A DNA stretch of 64,000 bases, from assembly GCA_017305135.1 (NCBI GenBank), contig JAFKNA010000017.1, positions 1 through 64,000 of the forward strand, in the 5' to 3' direction. The position numbers and the translations under genes were made by a program. The notes under the pieces were generated by a model that saw nothing but the letters and a program-made list of their open reading frames with translations, ran no database searches and had not been told where the DNA came from. How positions within the stretch are numbered: position 1 is the stretch's first letter; every line of letters begins with the position of its first letter. Below are positions 33,652 to 44,661 of this stretch, in pieces. This DNA is from Lysobacterales bacterium. Its GTDB lineage: Bacteria; Pseudomonadota; Gammaproteobacteria; Xanthomonadales; Rhodanobacteraceae.

Positions 33652-36600
33652 ATGCGCGCATGCCGCTTCGTGCTGGCGATCGTCCTGTTGTTGCCGTTCC
33701 TGCCGGTCGGGACCGGCGCGGCCGAGGCTGAAGTCCCGCCCGCCCTTGAGCCCTGGCAGGGCTGGGCCATGCATGGCGAGGAATACCGCGCCTGCCCGCT
33801 GGTGGCCGGACAGGGCGGCACGGAGCGCGCCGACTTCCTGTGCGCCTGGCCCGGCGTGCTGCACATCGATGCCGGCGCGGGCGGCGCCGGGATCCGCCAG
33901 GCGTGGCAGGTCGATGCGGAAAGCTGGGTGCCCTTGCCCGGGGATGCGGAGCACTGGCCGCAGGAGGTCACGGTGGATGGCCGCCTGGTGCCAGTGGTCG
34001 ATCGGAAGGGTCCGGCCCTGCGGCTGGCGCCTGGGCGGCACGAGTTGCGCGCACGCATTCCCTGGGCCAGGCGACCGCAATCCCTCGCGGTGCCGGCCGC
34101 CGTCGGCCTGATCGCACTCACGCTGGAGGGGAAGGCGATCCTCCCCGTGCAGCGCGACGGCGACGCGCTGACGCTGGGTCGCGCCGAAGGCCCGGCTCCC
34201 GAGGCGGACAGCCTGCAACTGCGCGTCTACCGTCGGCTCAGCGACGGCGTGCCGGCCATGCTGGCGACCGAAATCCAGTTCTCCGTGTCCGGCCAGGTGC
34301 GCGAGGAACTGGTCGGCCCGGCATTGCCGGAAGGCTTTGCGCCGCTCGCCATAGACAGCGTCTGGCCCGCGCGGATGGACGCCGACGGGCGCCTGCGCGT
34401 GCGGGTCGCCCCGGGCGCCGCTACGGTGACGGTCGAGGCGCGTGCCACCGCGCCACTCGATAAAGCGGTGGCGCCGTCGAATGCAGCACCCTGGCCACCA
34501 CAGGAAATCTGGAGCTATCAGGATGCGCCGCGCCTGCGCGTGACGGTGCCGACCGGCGCGATCCAGGTGGATCCCGCCCAGGCGCAGGTGCCCGCCGAGT
34601 GGTCCGGCCTGCCGGCCTTCGCGCTCGGCGCGGGCGCCGTGCTCGACATCGAGGAGCGTTCGCGCGGCCTCGCCGCCGACGCGCGCAACCGGCTTTCGCT
34701 CCAGCGGGAGATGTGGCTCGACTTCGATGGTGGGGGCTGGTTCGCACGTGACCGCATCAGCGGCGAGATGCGCGCCGGCTGGCGCCTCGACACGCGCGCC
34801 CCGTTCCGGCTGGAGCGCGCGGAGGCGGCGCCGGGTGGCAACGCGGAACTCCTGCTGGTGACGCAGGGCGCGCAGGCGGATCTGCGCGGCGTCGAATGGC
34901 GGACGCCGCAGGTGGATCTTTCCGCCGGCGTTCGCGTCGAGCCGGCGAATGCGAGCCTGCCGGTCGCCGGCTGGCAGGAAACCTTCGATGGCATCGACAG
35001 CACGCTGCATCTTCCCAGCGGCTACCGCCTGCTCGCGGCCCCCGGCGCCGATCGCGCCGACGGCAGCTGGATGTCGCGCTGGACGCTGCTGGACGTGTTC
35101 CTCGCCGCCGTGGTGGCGCTGCTGGCCTGGAAGGCATTCGGGCGGGCCGCCGGCATCGCCGCGGTGTTCTACCTCGTGCTGGGCTACCAGGAGGCGGGCG
35201 CGCCGGTATGGACGCTGATCGCCGTGTGCCTGCTGGTGCTGGTCGTGCGCGAGCTCCCGATCGGGCGGCTCAGGACTGCGTGCGCGTGGCTGCGCAACGC
35301 GGCCATGCTTCTTTTGGTTCTCGTCGCCCTGCCCTTCGTCGCCACCCAGGTGCGGTCGGCGGTCTACCCGCAACTGGAAGCCGCCACCGCGCCGCAGACG
35401 TTCGTCATGGTCGAGTTTCGCGAACCCGCCGACCGCAGCAGGGCGGTGGAGGAAGTCGCGCCCATGACACTGCCACCGTCACCACCCGCCCCGCCGCCGC
35501 CACCCGCCCCCGCAGCCGACCTGCAGCAGGGTGGCAGCGGCCAAAACCGACTGGAAAGCGTGACCGTCACCGGTTCACGCGTTCGTGCTCAGGACCTCGT
35601 GGAGCGCTACAGCGAATCCACCGTGTTGCAGACGGGCGCAGGCGAGCCCTCCTGGACGCTAGGCCATCGGTACAGCCTGGGCTGGACCGGGCCGATCCTG
35701 CCGACGCAGACCGTACGCCTGGTGATCGCGCCGCTGTGGCTGGTACGGAGCCTGCGCATCGTGCTGGTGGCGTTGCTCGGCTTCCTGCTGTGGCGCATGG
35801 CAGGGGCAGGCAGGACATGGCTGCGTGGCAGCACCGGCGCGCTTGCGGCAGTGATGGCCCTGGGCGTCGCCGCCCCGCTGCCGGCCAACGCCCAGGAATT
35901 CCCGCCCGACGCCCTGATTGGCGAGCTGCATGACCGATTGGCCGAGGCGCCCGAGTGCGCGCCGGCCTGTGCCTCGATCGCTCTGGCGGAGGTGCGTGCC
36001 CGCGGCGAGGCCATCGATGTGGTGCTGCAGGCCCACGCGAGCACGCGGGTTGCCCTGCCGCTGCCGACGGATGACTCCGCCCTGGCGTTGACGGAGGTGC
36101 GCGTGGATGGCGTGAGCCATGACCTTGCCGCACGCCACCGGGGGCGCCTGTGGCTATCACTGGAGCGCGGCGTGCATCGGCTCGAGCTCGCCTATGTCGC
36201 GCATGCGGATAAGGCCGCGCTGGCGTTTCCGTTGACGCCGAAGCGTGTGGTGTTCTCCGGCGAAGGATGGGATTCGAGTGGCCTGGTCGAGGATCGCCTG
36301 CAGACGGAAACCCTGGGCCTGGCGAGGCTGCGTGACGGGGGCGAGGCAGCGGCGATCGGCAGCGGTGCGCAGCAGTTCGTGCCATTCGTGCGGGTGACCC
36401 GCGAGCTGCGCTTGGGGCTGGACTGGTGGGTGAATACCGGGGTCGAGCGGCTGGCGCCGGCGGAAGGCGGTTTCACCGTCGCGGTTCCAGTGCTGGCCGG
36501 CGAACACGTGGCGACCGATGTACGCGTAGAGGGCGGGAGCGTGTTGGCTGCGCTGGCCGCCGACGCGGACACGACCCACTGGCAGTCGGATCTCGACAAG

Positions 36601-37776
36601 GCGGCGACGCTCGAGCTGACTGCGCCGTCGCTGGGTGACCGTGCCGAAACCTGGTTCGTGCTCGTCAGTCCCACGTGGCACGTGGAGTTCAGCGGGGTGC
36701 CACCAGTGGCGCCCGAGGCATCCGGCACGGGCGATCGCGACGCCTGGCATGCCTTCGAGTTCCACCCGCTTCCGGGCGAGCAGCTCCGCGTGGCGGTGAC
36801 GCGGCCGGAGCCGGTGCAGGGTGCGAGCCGCGCCATCGACCGCGTCGTGCTGCGGCACGATGTAGGCAAGCGGGCCACGACGGGCACGCTCGAGCTCTCG
36901 ATGCGCGCCAGCCAGGGCGGCGAGCAGGCGATCACCCTGCCCGCCGATGCGGAGCTGCTCGGCGTGAGGCGCGATGGCGTGCCGCTCAATCTGCGCGCGG
37001 TGGATGGCAGGCTCACGCTGCCGCTGGCGCGCGGCACGCAGCAGTTCGCGGTCGAGTTCCGCGAGGCCGTACCGGTCGCCTTCCGCGTCGCCACGCCGCC
37101 CATCGCGCTGGGCGCTCCGGCGGCCAACATCCAGCTCCAGATGGGCCTTCCGCAGGATCGCTGGCTGCTCGCCACGTCGGGGCCGGTGAACGGGCCTGCT
37201 GTCCTCTATTGGGGCGAGTTGCTGGTGATGCTGCTGGTGGCCTTCGCCCTGTCGCGCCTGCCGCGCTCGCCGCTGCGCCTGTGGCAATGGATCCTGCTCG
37301 GGCTCGGCTTTTCCACCACTTCGTGGCTGGCGCTGGGGATCGTGGTCGCCTGGCTGTTCGCGCTCGAGTGGCGCCGACGCGCCGGCGTGACCTCGCCGCT
37401 TCGTTTCAACCTCGCGCAGGTCGGGCTCGCGGTATTCACGCTGTGCGCGCTGCTGGCGCTGCTGGACGCGATCCGGCATGGCCTGCTCGCCTGGCCCGAC
37501 ATGCACGTGACCGGCAACGGTTCCAGCGCGCATTCGCTGCAGTGGTTCGCCGACCGCAGTCCCGACCTCCTGCCGGTGGCGAGCGTCATCAGCCTGCCGC
37601 TCTGGATCTATCGCGTGGCGATGCTGGCCTGGTCGCTGTGGCTGGCGACGGCGCTGGTCAGTTGGCTGAAGCGCGGCTTCCTCGCCTGGAGCCACGATGG
37701 CTACTGGCGTCGCTGGCCGCGCAGGGCGAGAGTCGAGACGACCCCCGCGTCGCCGCCGGAAGTGCCTGCCGAATGA
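33652..37776 (+). CDS. Very large exported multi-transmembrane protein of unknown function
   Basis: This 1374-residue protein matches no family I can name. It has a signal peptide ([20 protein letters not shown]), then about 450 residues of beta-rich extracytoplasmic sequence. A first membrane cluster lies at about 475-570 ([35 protein letters not shown]). A Pro-rich linker with a TonB-receptor-like VTVTGSRVR motif follows, then another membrane pair near 700-750. A second large beta-rich domain ends in C-terminal membrane helices (about 1185-1350). The two halves look alike in plan, which suggests an ancient duplication. Its stop overlaps the prmC start. It could belong to an envelope-stress or export machine, but that is a guess. 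Confidence 0.82.
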   Translation: MRACRFVLAIVLLLPFLPVGTGAAEAEVPPALEPWQGWAMHGEEYRACPLVAGQGGTERADFLCAWPGVLHIDAGAGGAGIRQAWQVDAESWVPLPGDAEHWPQEVTVDGRLVPVVDRKGPALRLAPGRHELRARIPWARRPQSLAVPAAVGLIALTLEGKAILPVQRDGDALTLGRAEGPAPEADSLQLRVYRRLSDGVPAMLATEIQFSVSGQVREELVGPALPEGFAPLAIDSVWPARMDADGRLRVRVAPGAATVTVEARATAPLDKAVAPSNAAPWPPQEIWSYQDAPRLRVTVPTGAIQVDPAQAQVPAEWSGLPAFALGAGAVLDIEERSRGLAADARNRLSLQREMWLDFDGGGWFARDRISGEMRAGWRLDTRAPFRLERAEAAPGGNAELLLVTQGAQADLRGVEWRTPQVDLSAGVRVEPANASLPVAGWQETFDGIDSTLHLPSGYRLLAAPGADRADGSWMSRWTLLDVFLAAVVALLAWKAFGRAAGIAAVFYLVLGYQEAGAPVWTLIAVCLLVLVVRELPIGRLRTACAWLRNAAMLLLVLVALPFVATQVRSAVYPQLEAATAPQTFVMVEFREPADRSRAVEEVAPMTLPPSPPAPPPPPAPAADLQQGGSGQNRLESVTVTGSRVRAQDLVERYSESTVLQTGAGEPSWTLGHRYSLGWTGPILPTQTVRLVIAPLWLVRSLRIVLVALLGFLLWRMAGAGRTWLRGSTGALAAVMALGVAAPLPANAQEFPPDALIGELHDRLAEAPECAPACASIALAEVRARGEAIDVVLQAHASTRVALPLPTDDSALALTEVRVDGVSHDLAARHRGRLWLSLERGVHRLELAYVAHADKAALAFPLTPKRVVFSGEGWDSSGLVEDRLQTETLGLARLRDGGEAAAIGSGAQQFVPFVRVTRELRLGLDWWVNTGVERLAPAEGGFTVAVPVLAGEHVATDVRVEGGSVLAALAADADTTHWQSDLDKAATLELTAPSLGDRAETWFVLVSPTWHVEFSGVPPVAPEASGTGDRDAWHAFEFHPLPGEQLRVAVTRPEPVQGASRAIDRVVLRHDVGKRATTGTLELSMRASQGGEQAITLPADAELLGVRRDGVPLNLRAVDGRLTLPLARGTQQFAVEFREAVPVAFRVATPPIALGAPAANIQLQMGLPQDRWLLATSGPVNGPAVLYWGELLVMLLVAFALSRLPRSPLRLWQWILLGLGFSTTSWLALGIVVAWLFALEWRRRAGVTSPLRFNLAQVGLAVFTLCALLALLDAIRHGLLAWPDMHVTGNGSSAHSLQWFADRSPDLLPVASVISLPLWIYRVAMLAWSLWLATALVSWLKRGFLAWSHDGYWRRWPRRARVETTPASPPEVPAE

Positions 37777-38612
37777 GCGACATCCGCCAGCTGCTCGGAG
37801 CCGCCACCGCGAGGCTCGGCGGCGGCGAGGAAGCGCGCGGCGAGGCGGAGATCCTGCTCGCGCATGCGCTCGGGCGCTCGCGCACGTGGCTGTTCGCCTG
37901 GCCGGAGTTCGAGCCCGATGGCGCCGCCGAAGCGACGTTCTGGCGGCTGGTCGGGGCGCGCCAAGGCGGAAAGCCCGTCGCCTATCTCACCGGCCGGCGC
38001 GGGTTCTGGTCACTCGAGCTCGAAGTGACACCGGCAGTGCTGATCCCGCGTGCCGAGACCGAACGGCTGGTGGAACTGGCCTTGGAGCGCATCCCGCAAG
38101 CTCGGCATGCCGCGGTCGCGGATCTTGGCACCGGTTCCGGTGCGATCGCGCTTGCCCTCGCCAGCGAACGGCCGATGGCGAAAGTGCTCGCCACCGATGC
38201 CAGCCTAGACGCCCTGGCCGTGGCCGCATCGAACGCCCGGCGGCTCGGCCTGCGCAACATCCAGTTTGCGGAGGGCGACTGGTGCGCGGCGCTCGGCGAC
38301 CGGCGCTTCGATGCGATCGTGTCCAATCCGCCCTATATCGAGGCCGGCGATCCACACCTTGCGCAGGGCGACCTCCCGCACGAACCGCCGGCCGCGCTGG
38401 AATCTGGCGCCGACGGGCTGGATGCGATCCGCGCCATCATCCGGGCGACTCCGGCGCATCTGCAGGCGGGCGGCTGGCTGCTGCTGGAGCATGGTTGGAA
38501 CCAGGGCGCGGCGGTGCGGGCGCTGCTCGGCGCGGCCGGTTTCGCCGCGGTTGCCACCGCGCAGGATCTTGGTGGGCGCGATCGGGTCAGCTCGGGCCGC
38601 TGGCCCGGCTGA
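37773..38612 (+). CDS. prmC: Peptide chain release factor N5-glutamine methyltransferase
   Basis: PrmC methylates the GGQ glutamine of release factors RF1 and RF2, speeding translation termination. The 279-residue protein has the HemK-type N-terminal helical domain, then a Rossmann methyltransferase with the SAM motif [13 protein letters not shown] and the signature [13 protein letters not shown] that binds the target glutamine. [10 protein letters not shown] is also typical. It starts at an ATGA overlap with the preceding 1374-residue gene, an unusual partner since prmC more often follows prfA. Confidence 0.95.
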   Translation: MSDIRQLLGAATARLGGGEEARGEAEILLAHALGRSRTWLFAWPEFEPDGAAEATFWRLVGARQGGKPVAYLTGRRGFWSLELEVTPAVLIPRAETERLVELALERIPQARHAAVADLGTGSGAIALALASERPMAKVLATDASLDALAVAASNARRLGLRNIQFAEGDWCAALGDRRFDAIVSNPPYIEAGDPHLAQGDLPHEPPAALESGADGLDAIRAIIRATPAHLQAGGWLLLEHGWNQGAAVRALLGAAGFAAVATAQDLGGRDRVSSGRWPG

Positions 38613-38966
38613 GTCGCGCCGGCCCCCGCGCGGGAGACTTCGCGGCGTCCTCCATGCACCCTGTGCACGTTCTGCGCGGCCGCCCAGGTGATCACTGAAA
38701 CGTGCGCCATGTCACGGCCCCGCTGTGCGCCGCGCACGCCGGCGTGCGGCGGATGCGACACGGATTCCTCCATCGCGCCACCGCATCATGTGCGCACCGG
38801 CGGGCCGCTCCAAACCCGGCCGCCGCGGATGTCGCGCGTGAGCGCCACGGGCCGGCCCTGCCCAATCAGGGGCCGGCGAGCGCATCGCAGGGAGCGGTGC
38901 CGAAGGGACGAACGGGCCACGGATGGCCGCCAGGATGGCTTCCTCTCGAAAACCTTCACCCCTGCC
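38613..38966 (+). ncRNA. Possible GGA-rich (Rsm/CsrA-binding type) small RNA, speculative
   Basis: No protein gene is seen between prmC and the terminator at 38967. Near 38885-38945, short hairpins place GGA in the loop: CGC-AGGGA-GCG, GGCC-ACGGAT-GGCC and GCC-AGGAT-GGC. Another, CGC-GGATGTC-GCG, lies further upstream. GGA in hairpin loops is how RsmX/Y/Z and CsrB/C RNAs bind CsrA. The intrinsic terminator at the end is consistent with a separate short transcript, but it could also be the 3' end of the prmC mRNA. GGA is common in GC-rich DNA and I see no clear promoter, so treat this as a hypothesis. Confidence 0.25.
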
Positions 38967-38991
38967 GACGCGGGGGTTTTTTTCAATCAAC
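38967..38991 (+). terminator. Intrinsic terminator
   Basis: A stem of ACCCC...GGGGT with an inner GC/GC pair around CGAC is followed by seven T residues on the plus strand. It ends transcripts coming from prmC or from a small RNA in the preceding 350 bases. The dxs gene ends on the opposite strand right here. Confidence 0.8.
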
Positions 38992-40828
38992 CCACGTTGC
39001 TCAGGCTGGCCGGGGCGAGCAGGTGGGTGAAGCGTCCGCGCACGCTGGCTTCGATGCCGGTGGCGTCGAGACCTTCAAGGGCCAGCAGTTCCTCGCGCGT
39101 CGCGTGCTCCAGGAAACGGTCGGAGAGGCCGAGCTGGAGCAGCGGAGTGCGCAGGCCGTGCGCATGGAGGCACTCGCCCACGGCGCTGCCGGCGCCGCCC
39201 ATCACCGCGTTGTCCTCGATCGTGACCAGGGCCTCGTGGGAGGCGGCAAGCTCCAGCAGGAGATCCTCGTCCAGCGGCTTCACGAAACGCATGTCGACCA
39301 GGCTTGCATCCAGCGCTTCGGCCACCGCCGCTGCCGGTTCCAGCATGGGGCCGAAGGCGAGCAGGGCGATGCCGTGCCCACGACGGCGGAGCTTGGCCTT
39401 GCCGATCGGCAGCGGCGCGAGCTCTCGCGCCGGCACCACGCCGATGCCGCTGCCGCGCGGGTAGCGCACCGCCGCCGGGCCTTTATGCAGGAAGGCGGTG
39501 GTGAGCATGCGGCGGCATTCGTCCTCGTCGGAGGGCGCCATCACCAGCAGGTTCGGGATCGCGCGCAGGTAGGAGAGATCGAAACTCCCCGCATGCGTGG
39601 CGCCGTCGGGTCCGACCACGCCTGCGCGGTCGATGGCGAAGGTGACGTCGAGTTTCTGCAGCGCGACATCATGGATGAGCTGGTCGTAGGCTCGCTGCAG
39701 GAACGTGGAATAGATCGCGACCACCGGTTTCATGCCCCCGCAGGCGAGGCCGGCGGCGAAGGTCACTGCGTGCTGCTCGGCGATGGCGACATCGAAGTAG
39801 CGATCCGGGTATTCGCGCGAAAAGCGCACCAGTCCCGAGCCCTCGCGCATGGCCGGGGTGATCGCGCACAGGCGCGGGTCGGCCGCCGCCATGTCGCACA
39901 ACCAGTCGCTGAAGACCTCCGTGTAGGTGACCGCCGTGCGGGTGGATTTGAGCGCCACGCCGGTGAGCGGGTCGAACGGCCCCACCGCATGGTAGGCGAC
40001 CTGGGCGCGCTCGGCTGGCGGGTAGCCCTTGCCCTTGGTGGTGAGGACGTGGAGCAGCTGCGGACCCTTGCGATCGCGGAGCGCGTGCAGCGCCGCCAGC
40101 AGCGCCGGCAGGTCGTGGCCGTCGATCGGCCCGGTGTAGCGGAAGCCGAGTTCCTCGAACAGCTTCGCCGGTACGAAGCCATTCTCGCGATATCGCGCGG
40201 AACCGTCTTCGCCCCCGTCCGGGCGCTCCCTGGGCCGGTGCGTCGTGGAGCGTGTCATCGCGCCCACGTTCTCGCTGATCGACATGCGGTTGTCGTTCAG
40301 CACGACCAGCATGTCGGGCGCGAGCTCGCCGCCGTGGTTGAGGGCCTCGAAGGCCATGCCGGCGGTCATCGCGCCATCGCCGATCACGGCCACGGTGCGC
40401 TGCGGGTTGCCCCGCCGCTGCGCCGCGACCGCCATGCCGAGTGCCGCGCCGATCGAGGTCGAGGAATGACCGACGCCGAAGGCGTCGTACGCACTTTCCT
40501 CGCGCGAGGGGAAGGGGGCCAGGCCGCCCTTGTGCTTGATGGTGGTGATGCGGTCGCGCCGGCCGGTCAGGATCTTGTGCGCGTAGCACTGGTGGCCGAC
40601 ATCCCACACCAGCCGGTCGGACGGAGTGTCGTAGACGTAATGCAGGGCCACGGTGAGTTCGACCACGCCCAGATTGGCGGCGAAGTGCCCGCCGGAGGTG
40701 GCGACAGATTCGACGAGATAGGCGCGCAGTTTCTGTGCCAGCGCGGGCAATTCCGCGGCGGCCAGGCGCCTCAGGTCGGCGGGCGCGTCGATGCGCGCCA
40801 GGTGGGGAAACCGCAGCGGGTCGATCAT
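38987..40828 (-). CDS. dxs: 1-deoxy-D-xylulose-5-phosphate synthase
   Basis: Dxs condenses pyruvate and glyceraldehyde-3-phosphate with thiamine diphosphate, the entry step of the MEP isoprenoid pathway that feeds IspB and others. The 613-residue protein has the N-terminal markers [21 protein letters not shown] cut in family style, [15 protein letters not shown] and the ThDP motif GDGAMTAGM. The transketolase-like middle holds [12 protein letters not shown] and the C-terminal domain [13 protein letters not shown] use the ATG at 40828 ([13 protein letters not shown]), which matches the usual start. An upstream extension would be Arg-rich shadow. Confidence 0.96.
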   Translation of the reverse strand: MIDPLRFPHLARIDAPADLRRLAAAELPALAQKLRAYLVESVATSGGHFAANLGVVELTVALHYVYDTPSDRLVWDVGHQCYAHKILTGRRDRITTIKHKGGLAPFPSREESAYDAFGVGHSSTSIGAALGMAVAAQRRGNPQRTVAVIGDGAMTAGMAFEALNHGGELAPDMLVVLNDNRMSISENVGAMTRSTTHRPRERPDGGEDGSARYRENGFVPAKLFEELGFRYTGPIDGHDLPALLAALHALRDRKGPQLLHVLTTKGKGYPPAERAQVAYHAVGPFDPLTGVALKSTRTAVTYTEVFSDWLCDMAAADPRLCAITPAMREGSGLVRFSREYPDRYFDVAIAEQHAVTFAAGLACGGMKPVVAIYSTFLQRAYDQLIHDVALQKLDVTFAIDRAGVVGPDGATHAGSFDLSYLRAIPNLLVMAPSDEDECRRMLTTAFLHKGPAAVRYPRGSGIGVVPARELAPLPIGKAKLRRRGHGIALLAFGPMLEPAAAVAEALDASLVDMRFVKPLDEDLLLELAASHEALVTIEDNAVMGGAGSAVGECLHAHGLRTPLLQLGLSDRFLEHATREELLALEGLDATGIEASVRGRFTHLLAPASLSNVG

Positions 40829-40875
40829 GCGTGAATTGTCTGTTCCGGCCGCTGCGCGGGCAAGGCGGCCGCCGG

Positions 40876-41598
40876 TCAGCGTGCGCGCTGGGTCACCGCG
40901 ATGCCGATCAGCCGCGACACCACCAGCGCGAGGTACATCACGCCGACGAAGATCTCGAGGCTGGCGATGGCGTGCGCCGCCGGTGACATGGGCACGATGT
41001 CGCCCAGCCCGGTGCTGGAGAGGAGCACGAAGCTGAAGAAGAGGAGTTCGGTCCAGGTGTGGGGTGCGTTGGGGTCGATGCCGGTGCTGAGGCAGGCGGG
41101 TTGCACCATCTGGCAGGTGGCGAAGACGTAGGCGAAGGCCCAGGCGAGCAGGGTGAAGGTGGCCCCGGCGGCGAACAGTTCGTCGCGCGTGGCGCGCCGG
41201 TCCGCCAGCATGTAGGCCACCAGGCAGGCGACCGCATGGAAGTAAAACAGCGCCTCCAGCCCCATCCCCCAAGGCAGCAGCCAGCGCATCCCGCCGAGCA
41301 CCGCGAGGAGGTAGGCGGCGCCCGCGGGAATGGCAATCGCCGCCGCGACCACCACGCGACGGCCACCCGCCGTGCGATGCACCATCTGTAGTGCCAGCAG
41401 CAGGACCAGAATGCCGGTCGTGCCCAGGGCGGCGCGCCCGGCTGGCGTGTTCTCAAAAAAGGGATAGGCGAGCAGCGCGAGCAGCTGTGCCCCGAGCAGG
41501 ATAGCCGAGGGATGGCGATCGACCGCGGCCACGCCGCGCGACAACTGCGCGCGCAGGCGGTGACCCGCTCCAGCCGTGTCAGTGCGGCCGGCGATCAC
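40876..41598 (-). CDS. Ion channel protein with TGLGD selectivity filter
   Basis: This 240-residue membrane protein has about six hydrophobic segments. The last two flank a pore loop, [20 protein letters not shown], cut here to its key part TGLGD at 196-200. Potassium channels normally read TxGYGD or TxGFGD; Leu at the aromatic position is a variant seen in some bacterial two-TM-type ion channels. The start is uncertain: a GTG at 41598 overlaps the upstream HNH gene by 20 bases, and a later start near 41535 would also leave all helices intact. The ion carried is unknown. Confidence 0.8.
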   Translation of the reverse strand: MIAGRTDTAGAGHRLRAQLSRGVAAVDRHPSAILLGAQLLALLAYPFFENTPAGRAALGTTGILVLLLALQMVHRTAGGRRVVVAAAIAIPAGAAYLLAVLGGMRWLLPWGMGLEALFYFHAVACLVAYMLADRRATRDELFAAGATFTLLAWAFAYVFATCQMVQPACLSTGIDPNAPHTWTELLFFSFVLLSSTGLGDIVPMSPAAHAIASLEIFVGVMYLALVVSRLIGIAVTQRAR

Positions 41599-42235
41599 GG
41601 GGCAGATGGCCGACCAGGAACTCCATCTGGTCGGCCAGGATGTTGCGGTTGGAGAGGATCAGGTGCTCCACCCAGCTCGGCCGGTACGGGACCGCGAGCA
41701 GTGGCATGCCGGCCTGTTGCGGGGTGCGGTTGCCCTTCTTCACGTTGCAGGACCAGCAGGCGGTGACCACGTTCATCCAGGTATCGCGCCCGCCACGGGA
41801 CACCGGCACCACGTGGTCGCGGGTCAGTTCGCCGCGGCTGAAAGAGTTGCCGCAGTACAGGCACAGCATGCGATCGCGTGCAAACAGGCTGGCATTGCTC
41901 AGCGCCGGCGCGGGATCGTTGGCACCCGGGCGTGCATGACCGGAGCTGGCGACGATCGGATGCAGCTGCAGCAGGCTCTGCCTCCCTGTGAGGCGGTTCA
42001 TGCCGCCGCGGATGGTGAGGCAGGCTTCACCGAGCGTCCAGGCCACGGCCCCCCGCACGTACAGGCAGGCGGCGTCCTGCCAGCTGATCCAGTCGAGGAT
42101 GCGCCCGGTCGAATCGAGCGAAAGCACGCGCGTGGAGTGGATGTCGCCAATGGTCGCGACCACTGCCTGCACCTTGACCTCCTGCGGCGCCACGGCGCCG
42201 AAGCCATCGCATCGGGGCATGCGACGCGCCAGCAT
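41579..42235 (-). CDS. HNH endonuclease family protein
   Basis: This 218-residue protein has a C-terminal HNH domain with zinc-binding cysteines: CLYCG at 125-129, the metal-site His141 in TRDHVVP, Asn155, and CWSCNVKKGN at 160-168. The first 115 residues form a strand-rich domain (VLSLDSTGRILDWISWQDAA, cut here) common to a broadly conserved HNH group in proteobacteria whose substrate is not known. A second ATG five codons in (MPRCDGFG) is an equally good start. Its end overlaps the ion channel start, so the two are probably cotranscribed. Confidence 0.85.
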   Translation of the reverse strand: MLARRMPRCDGFGAVAPQEVKVQAVVATIGDIHSTRVLSLDSTGRILDWISWQDAACLYVRGAVAWTLGEACLTIRGGMNRLTGRQSLLQLHPIVASSGHARPGANDPAPALSNASLFARDRMLCLYCGNSFSRGELTRDHVVPVSRGGRDTWMNVVTACWSCNVKKGNRTPQQAGMPLLAVPYRPSWVEHLILSNRNILADQMEFLVGHLPRDRRPH

Positions 42236-42429
42236 AGACCAGAGTTTCCATGCGTGGGAAGGCGGTTGCGTCCGGCGCCGGGTCGGCTTGCCGTCGCATC
42301 CTTTCGGGCCGCGATCGATTCATTGCGATGCGGCAGCAGCTTGGCCGCTTCGCTGCGCTCGCGCCAACCTTCGGATCCTCGCCTTCACGCCCGGGCGGCG
42401 CTGCGGCGATCATCCTTCGGAACGGCGCC

Positions 42430-44214
42430 TCAGCCGAACTGCGCGTCCGGCATGTCCATGAGGGTGGCCGCGCCGCTGCGGATTGCCGCCGCATGGGCGT
42501 GGATGCGGGGCAAGATGCGGGCGTAGTAGAAGCGCGCGGTGTGGCGCTTGGCATCGCGCAGCTCCGGCGCCGAGCGGTCCGCGGCCTCGACGGCGCGGGC
42601 CCAGAACCAGGCCAGCGCCACGTAGCCGGAGAAGAACAGGTAATCGTAGGCGGCGGCGCCGATCTCCTCCGGGTTGGCGGCGGCACGCGCGGCGATCTCC
42701 AGCGTGAGCTGGCTCCACTGGCGGCTGGCCTCGGCCAGCGGGCCGACGAATTCGGACAGCGCCGCGTCGCCCTCGTGGGCCGCGACGAAGGCGTCGATTT
42801 CGGCAATGAAGTGGCGAAAGCCGACGCCCTTGAGCTGCAGGATCTTGCGCCCGAGCAGGTCGTTGGCCTGGATCTGTGTGGTGCCTTCGTAAAGGGTGGC
42901 GATGCGCGCGTCGCGCGCGAACTGCTCCATGCCGTTCTCGACGATGTAGCCGTGGCCGCCGAAGATCTGCACGGCGTCGTAGGTGCATTCGATCGCCGTT
43001 TCGGTGAGGAGTCCCTTCACGATCGGGGTCAGGAACGACACCAGCGCCTCGGCGCGCTCGCGCTCGGCGGCGTCACTGGAACGGCTGGCGATGTCTTCGT
43101 GGAGGTAGGCGTAGAGCGCCAGCAGCCGCTCGCCTTCGGCGAAGGCCTTCTGCGTCAGCAGCATGCGGCGGATGTCGGGATGCACGATGAGTGGGTCGGC
43201 GGGCCAATCCGGGTATTTCGGGCCCGACAGCGAACGCATCTGCAGGCGTTCGCGGGCGTAGGCGAGCGAGTTCTGGTAGGCACGCTCGGTGAGACCGAGG
43301 CCCTGCAGGCCGACCGCCAGGCGTGCGGTGTTCATCATGGTGAACATGGCGGCGAGGCCTTTGTTGGCCTGGCCGACCAGCCAGCCTTCGGCAGCGTCGA
43401 AGTTCATCACGCAGGTCACCGAGCCGTGGATGCCCATCTTGTGCTCGATGGAACCGCAGGCCAGCGCGTTGCGCTCGCCCACCGTACCGTCCTTCGCGAC
43501 CTTGAACTTGGGCACAATGAAGAGGGAAATGCCCTTCACCCCGGCAGGAGCATCCGGCAGGCGTGCCAGCACCAGGTGCAGGATGTTGTCGACCAGGTCG
43601 TGCTCGCCGGCGGTGATGAAGATCTTGGTGCCGCTGATGCGGTAGCTGCCGTCGCCGGCGGGTTCCGCGCGGGTCTTGAGGAGGCCGAGGTCGGTGCCGC
43701 AGTGGGGCTCGGTCAGGCACATCGTGCCGGTCCACTGGCCGGACACCAGCGGCTTCAGGAACACCTCGCGCTGCCAGTCCTCGCCGTGGAACTCCAGCGC
43801 CGAGGCGGCGCCGTGCGAGAGCATCGGGTAGTTGCCCCAGGAGAGGTTGGCCGCGTCGATCATCTCCTTGAGCGCCGCGCCGAGTGTTTCGGGCAAACCC
43901 TGTCCGCCGAAGGCCTCGCGCGCGGTGAGGCCGATCCAGCCGCCCTCGACGTATTGGGCAAAGGCTTCCTTGAATCCCTTCGGCGTGCGCACTTCATGGG
44001 TGGCCGGATCGAACCGGCAGCCTTCGGCATCGCCGCTGGCGTTGAGCGGCGCGAGCACCTGCTCGGCGAATTTCGCCCCTTCCTCCAGGACCGCATCGAT
44101 CAGCTCGCGACTGGCGGCTTCGCAGCCCGGCAACTCCCGGTAGATCGATTCGACGCCGAGCACGTCGTGCAGGGCGAAGCGCATGTCGGCGAGCGGGGTG
44201 GTATAGCGGCTCAT
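42430..44214 (-). CDS. Acyl-CoA dehydrogenase (long FadE/DmdC-like type)
   Basis: This flavoenzyme oxidises acyl-CoA thioesters to enoyl-CoA. At 594 residues it belongs to the long subfamily with a C-terminal helical extension. The FAD and substrate motifs are clear: MCLTEPHCGTDLGLL, YRISGTKIFITAGEHD, and QIFGGHGYIVENGMEQFARDARI around the C-terminal FAD site (cut). The catalytic Glu is likely in LYEGTTQIQANDL. It is followed upstream by a small lipoprotein gene whose stop lies nine bases before its start. Substrate chain length cannot be told from sequence. Confidence 0.93.
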   Translation of the reverse strand: MSRYTTPLADMRFALHDVLGVESIYRELPGCEAASRELIDAVLEEGAKFAEQVLAPLNASGDAEGCRFDPATHEVRTPKGFKEAFAQYVEGGWIGLTAREAFGGQGLPETLGAALKEMIDAANLSWGNYPMLSHGAASALEFHGEDWQREVFLKPLVSGQWTGTMCLTEPHCGTDLGLLKTRAEPAGDGSYRISGTKIFITAGEHDLVDNILHLVLARLPDAPAGVKGISLFIVPKFKVAKDGTVGERNALACGSIEHKMGIHGSVTCVMNFDAAEGWLVGQANKGLAAMFTMMNTARLAVGLQGLGLTERAYQNSLAYARERLQMRSLSGPKYPDWPADPLIVHPDIRRMLLTQKAFAEGERLLALYAYLHEDIASRSSDAAERERAEALVSFLTPIVKGLLTETAIECTYDAVQIFGGHGYIVENGMEQFARDARIATLYEGTTQIQANDLLGRKILQLKGVGFRHFIAEIDAFVAAHEGDAALSEFVGPLAEASRQWSQLTLEIAARAAANPEEIGAAAYDYLFFSGYVALAWFWARAVEAADRSAPELRDAKRHTARFYYARILPRIHAHAAAIRSGAATLMDMPDAQFG

Positions 44215-44223
44215 GGGATTCTC

Positions 44224-44661
44224 CTAGCGCCAGGTGTTGGGGATGCCGGGCACGGGCGACAGCCGGCTGCTGCGCTCGAACTTGAAGCTGGCCTTGGGAT
44301 CGGTGGTGCGGATGCTGCCTTCCAGGCGGTATCCGAAATCGACGTCGGCGCGAAGCTGCATGCGCGAATGCAGGTGCGCCGTGACCACGTCGCCGCTGTT
44401 GGCGACGATGTCGATGTCCGGCGTCACGTGGATTTCGCCCGCGTCCGCGCCGTCGATGAGGAGCCTGGCGTCGAGCGCCTCGTAGTGCATCGCCATGGTG
44501 CTGAAGTTCTCGATGCGGATGCTCAGCTGCCACTCGCCGCCGGGCAGGATCGCCAGTTGCTGGATGCTGGCCGTGGAGGGATGCACCTTCCTCACCGGCC
44601 CGCTGCCGCAGGCGGCCAGCAGGAGCAGGGCAATCGCGAGGAGTGATCGGGTCGGACTCAT
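44224..44661 (-). CDS. LEA type 2 family lipoprotein
   Basis: This 145-residue protein has a lipoprotein signal (SLLAIALLLLAAC with the lipobox Cys). A single beta-sandwich domain follows with the LEA14/WHy pattern: WQLSIRIENFSTMAMHYEALDARLLIDG (cut) and a second strand set. Such domains are found in desiccation and stress proteins. I choose the ATG at 44661; an upstream extension has no lipoprotein features. It is cotranscribed with the acyl-CoA dehydrogenase downstream. Confidence 0.82.
   Translation of the reverse strand: MSPTRSLLAIALLLLAACGSGPVRKVHPSTASIQQLAILPGGEWQLSIRIENFSTMAMHYEALDARLLIDGADAGEIHVTPDIDIVANSGDVVTAHLHSRMQLRADVDFGYRLEGSIRTTDPKASFKFERSSRLSPVPGIPNTWR

Noticed and set aside
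35550..35600. VTVTGSRVR taken as evidence for a TonB-dependent receptor gene
   Set aside because: The surrounding protein has multiple helical membrane segments and no plug or barrel motifs. Only the short motif is shared.
38613..38966. RNase P RNA, 6S RNA or tmRNA in the gap before dxs
   Set aside because: None of the conserved cores of these RNAs could be found.
40876..42235. HNH endonuclease plus ion channel as a defence pair
   Set aside because: The HNH protein belongs to a widely conserved type and the overlap is small. Nothing else nearby suggests defence.
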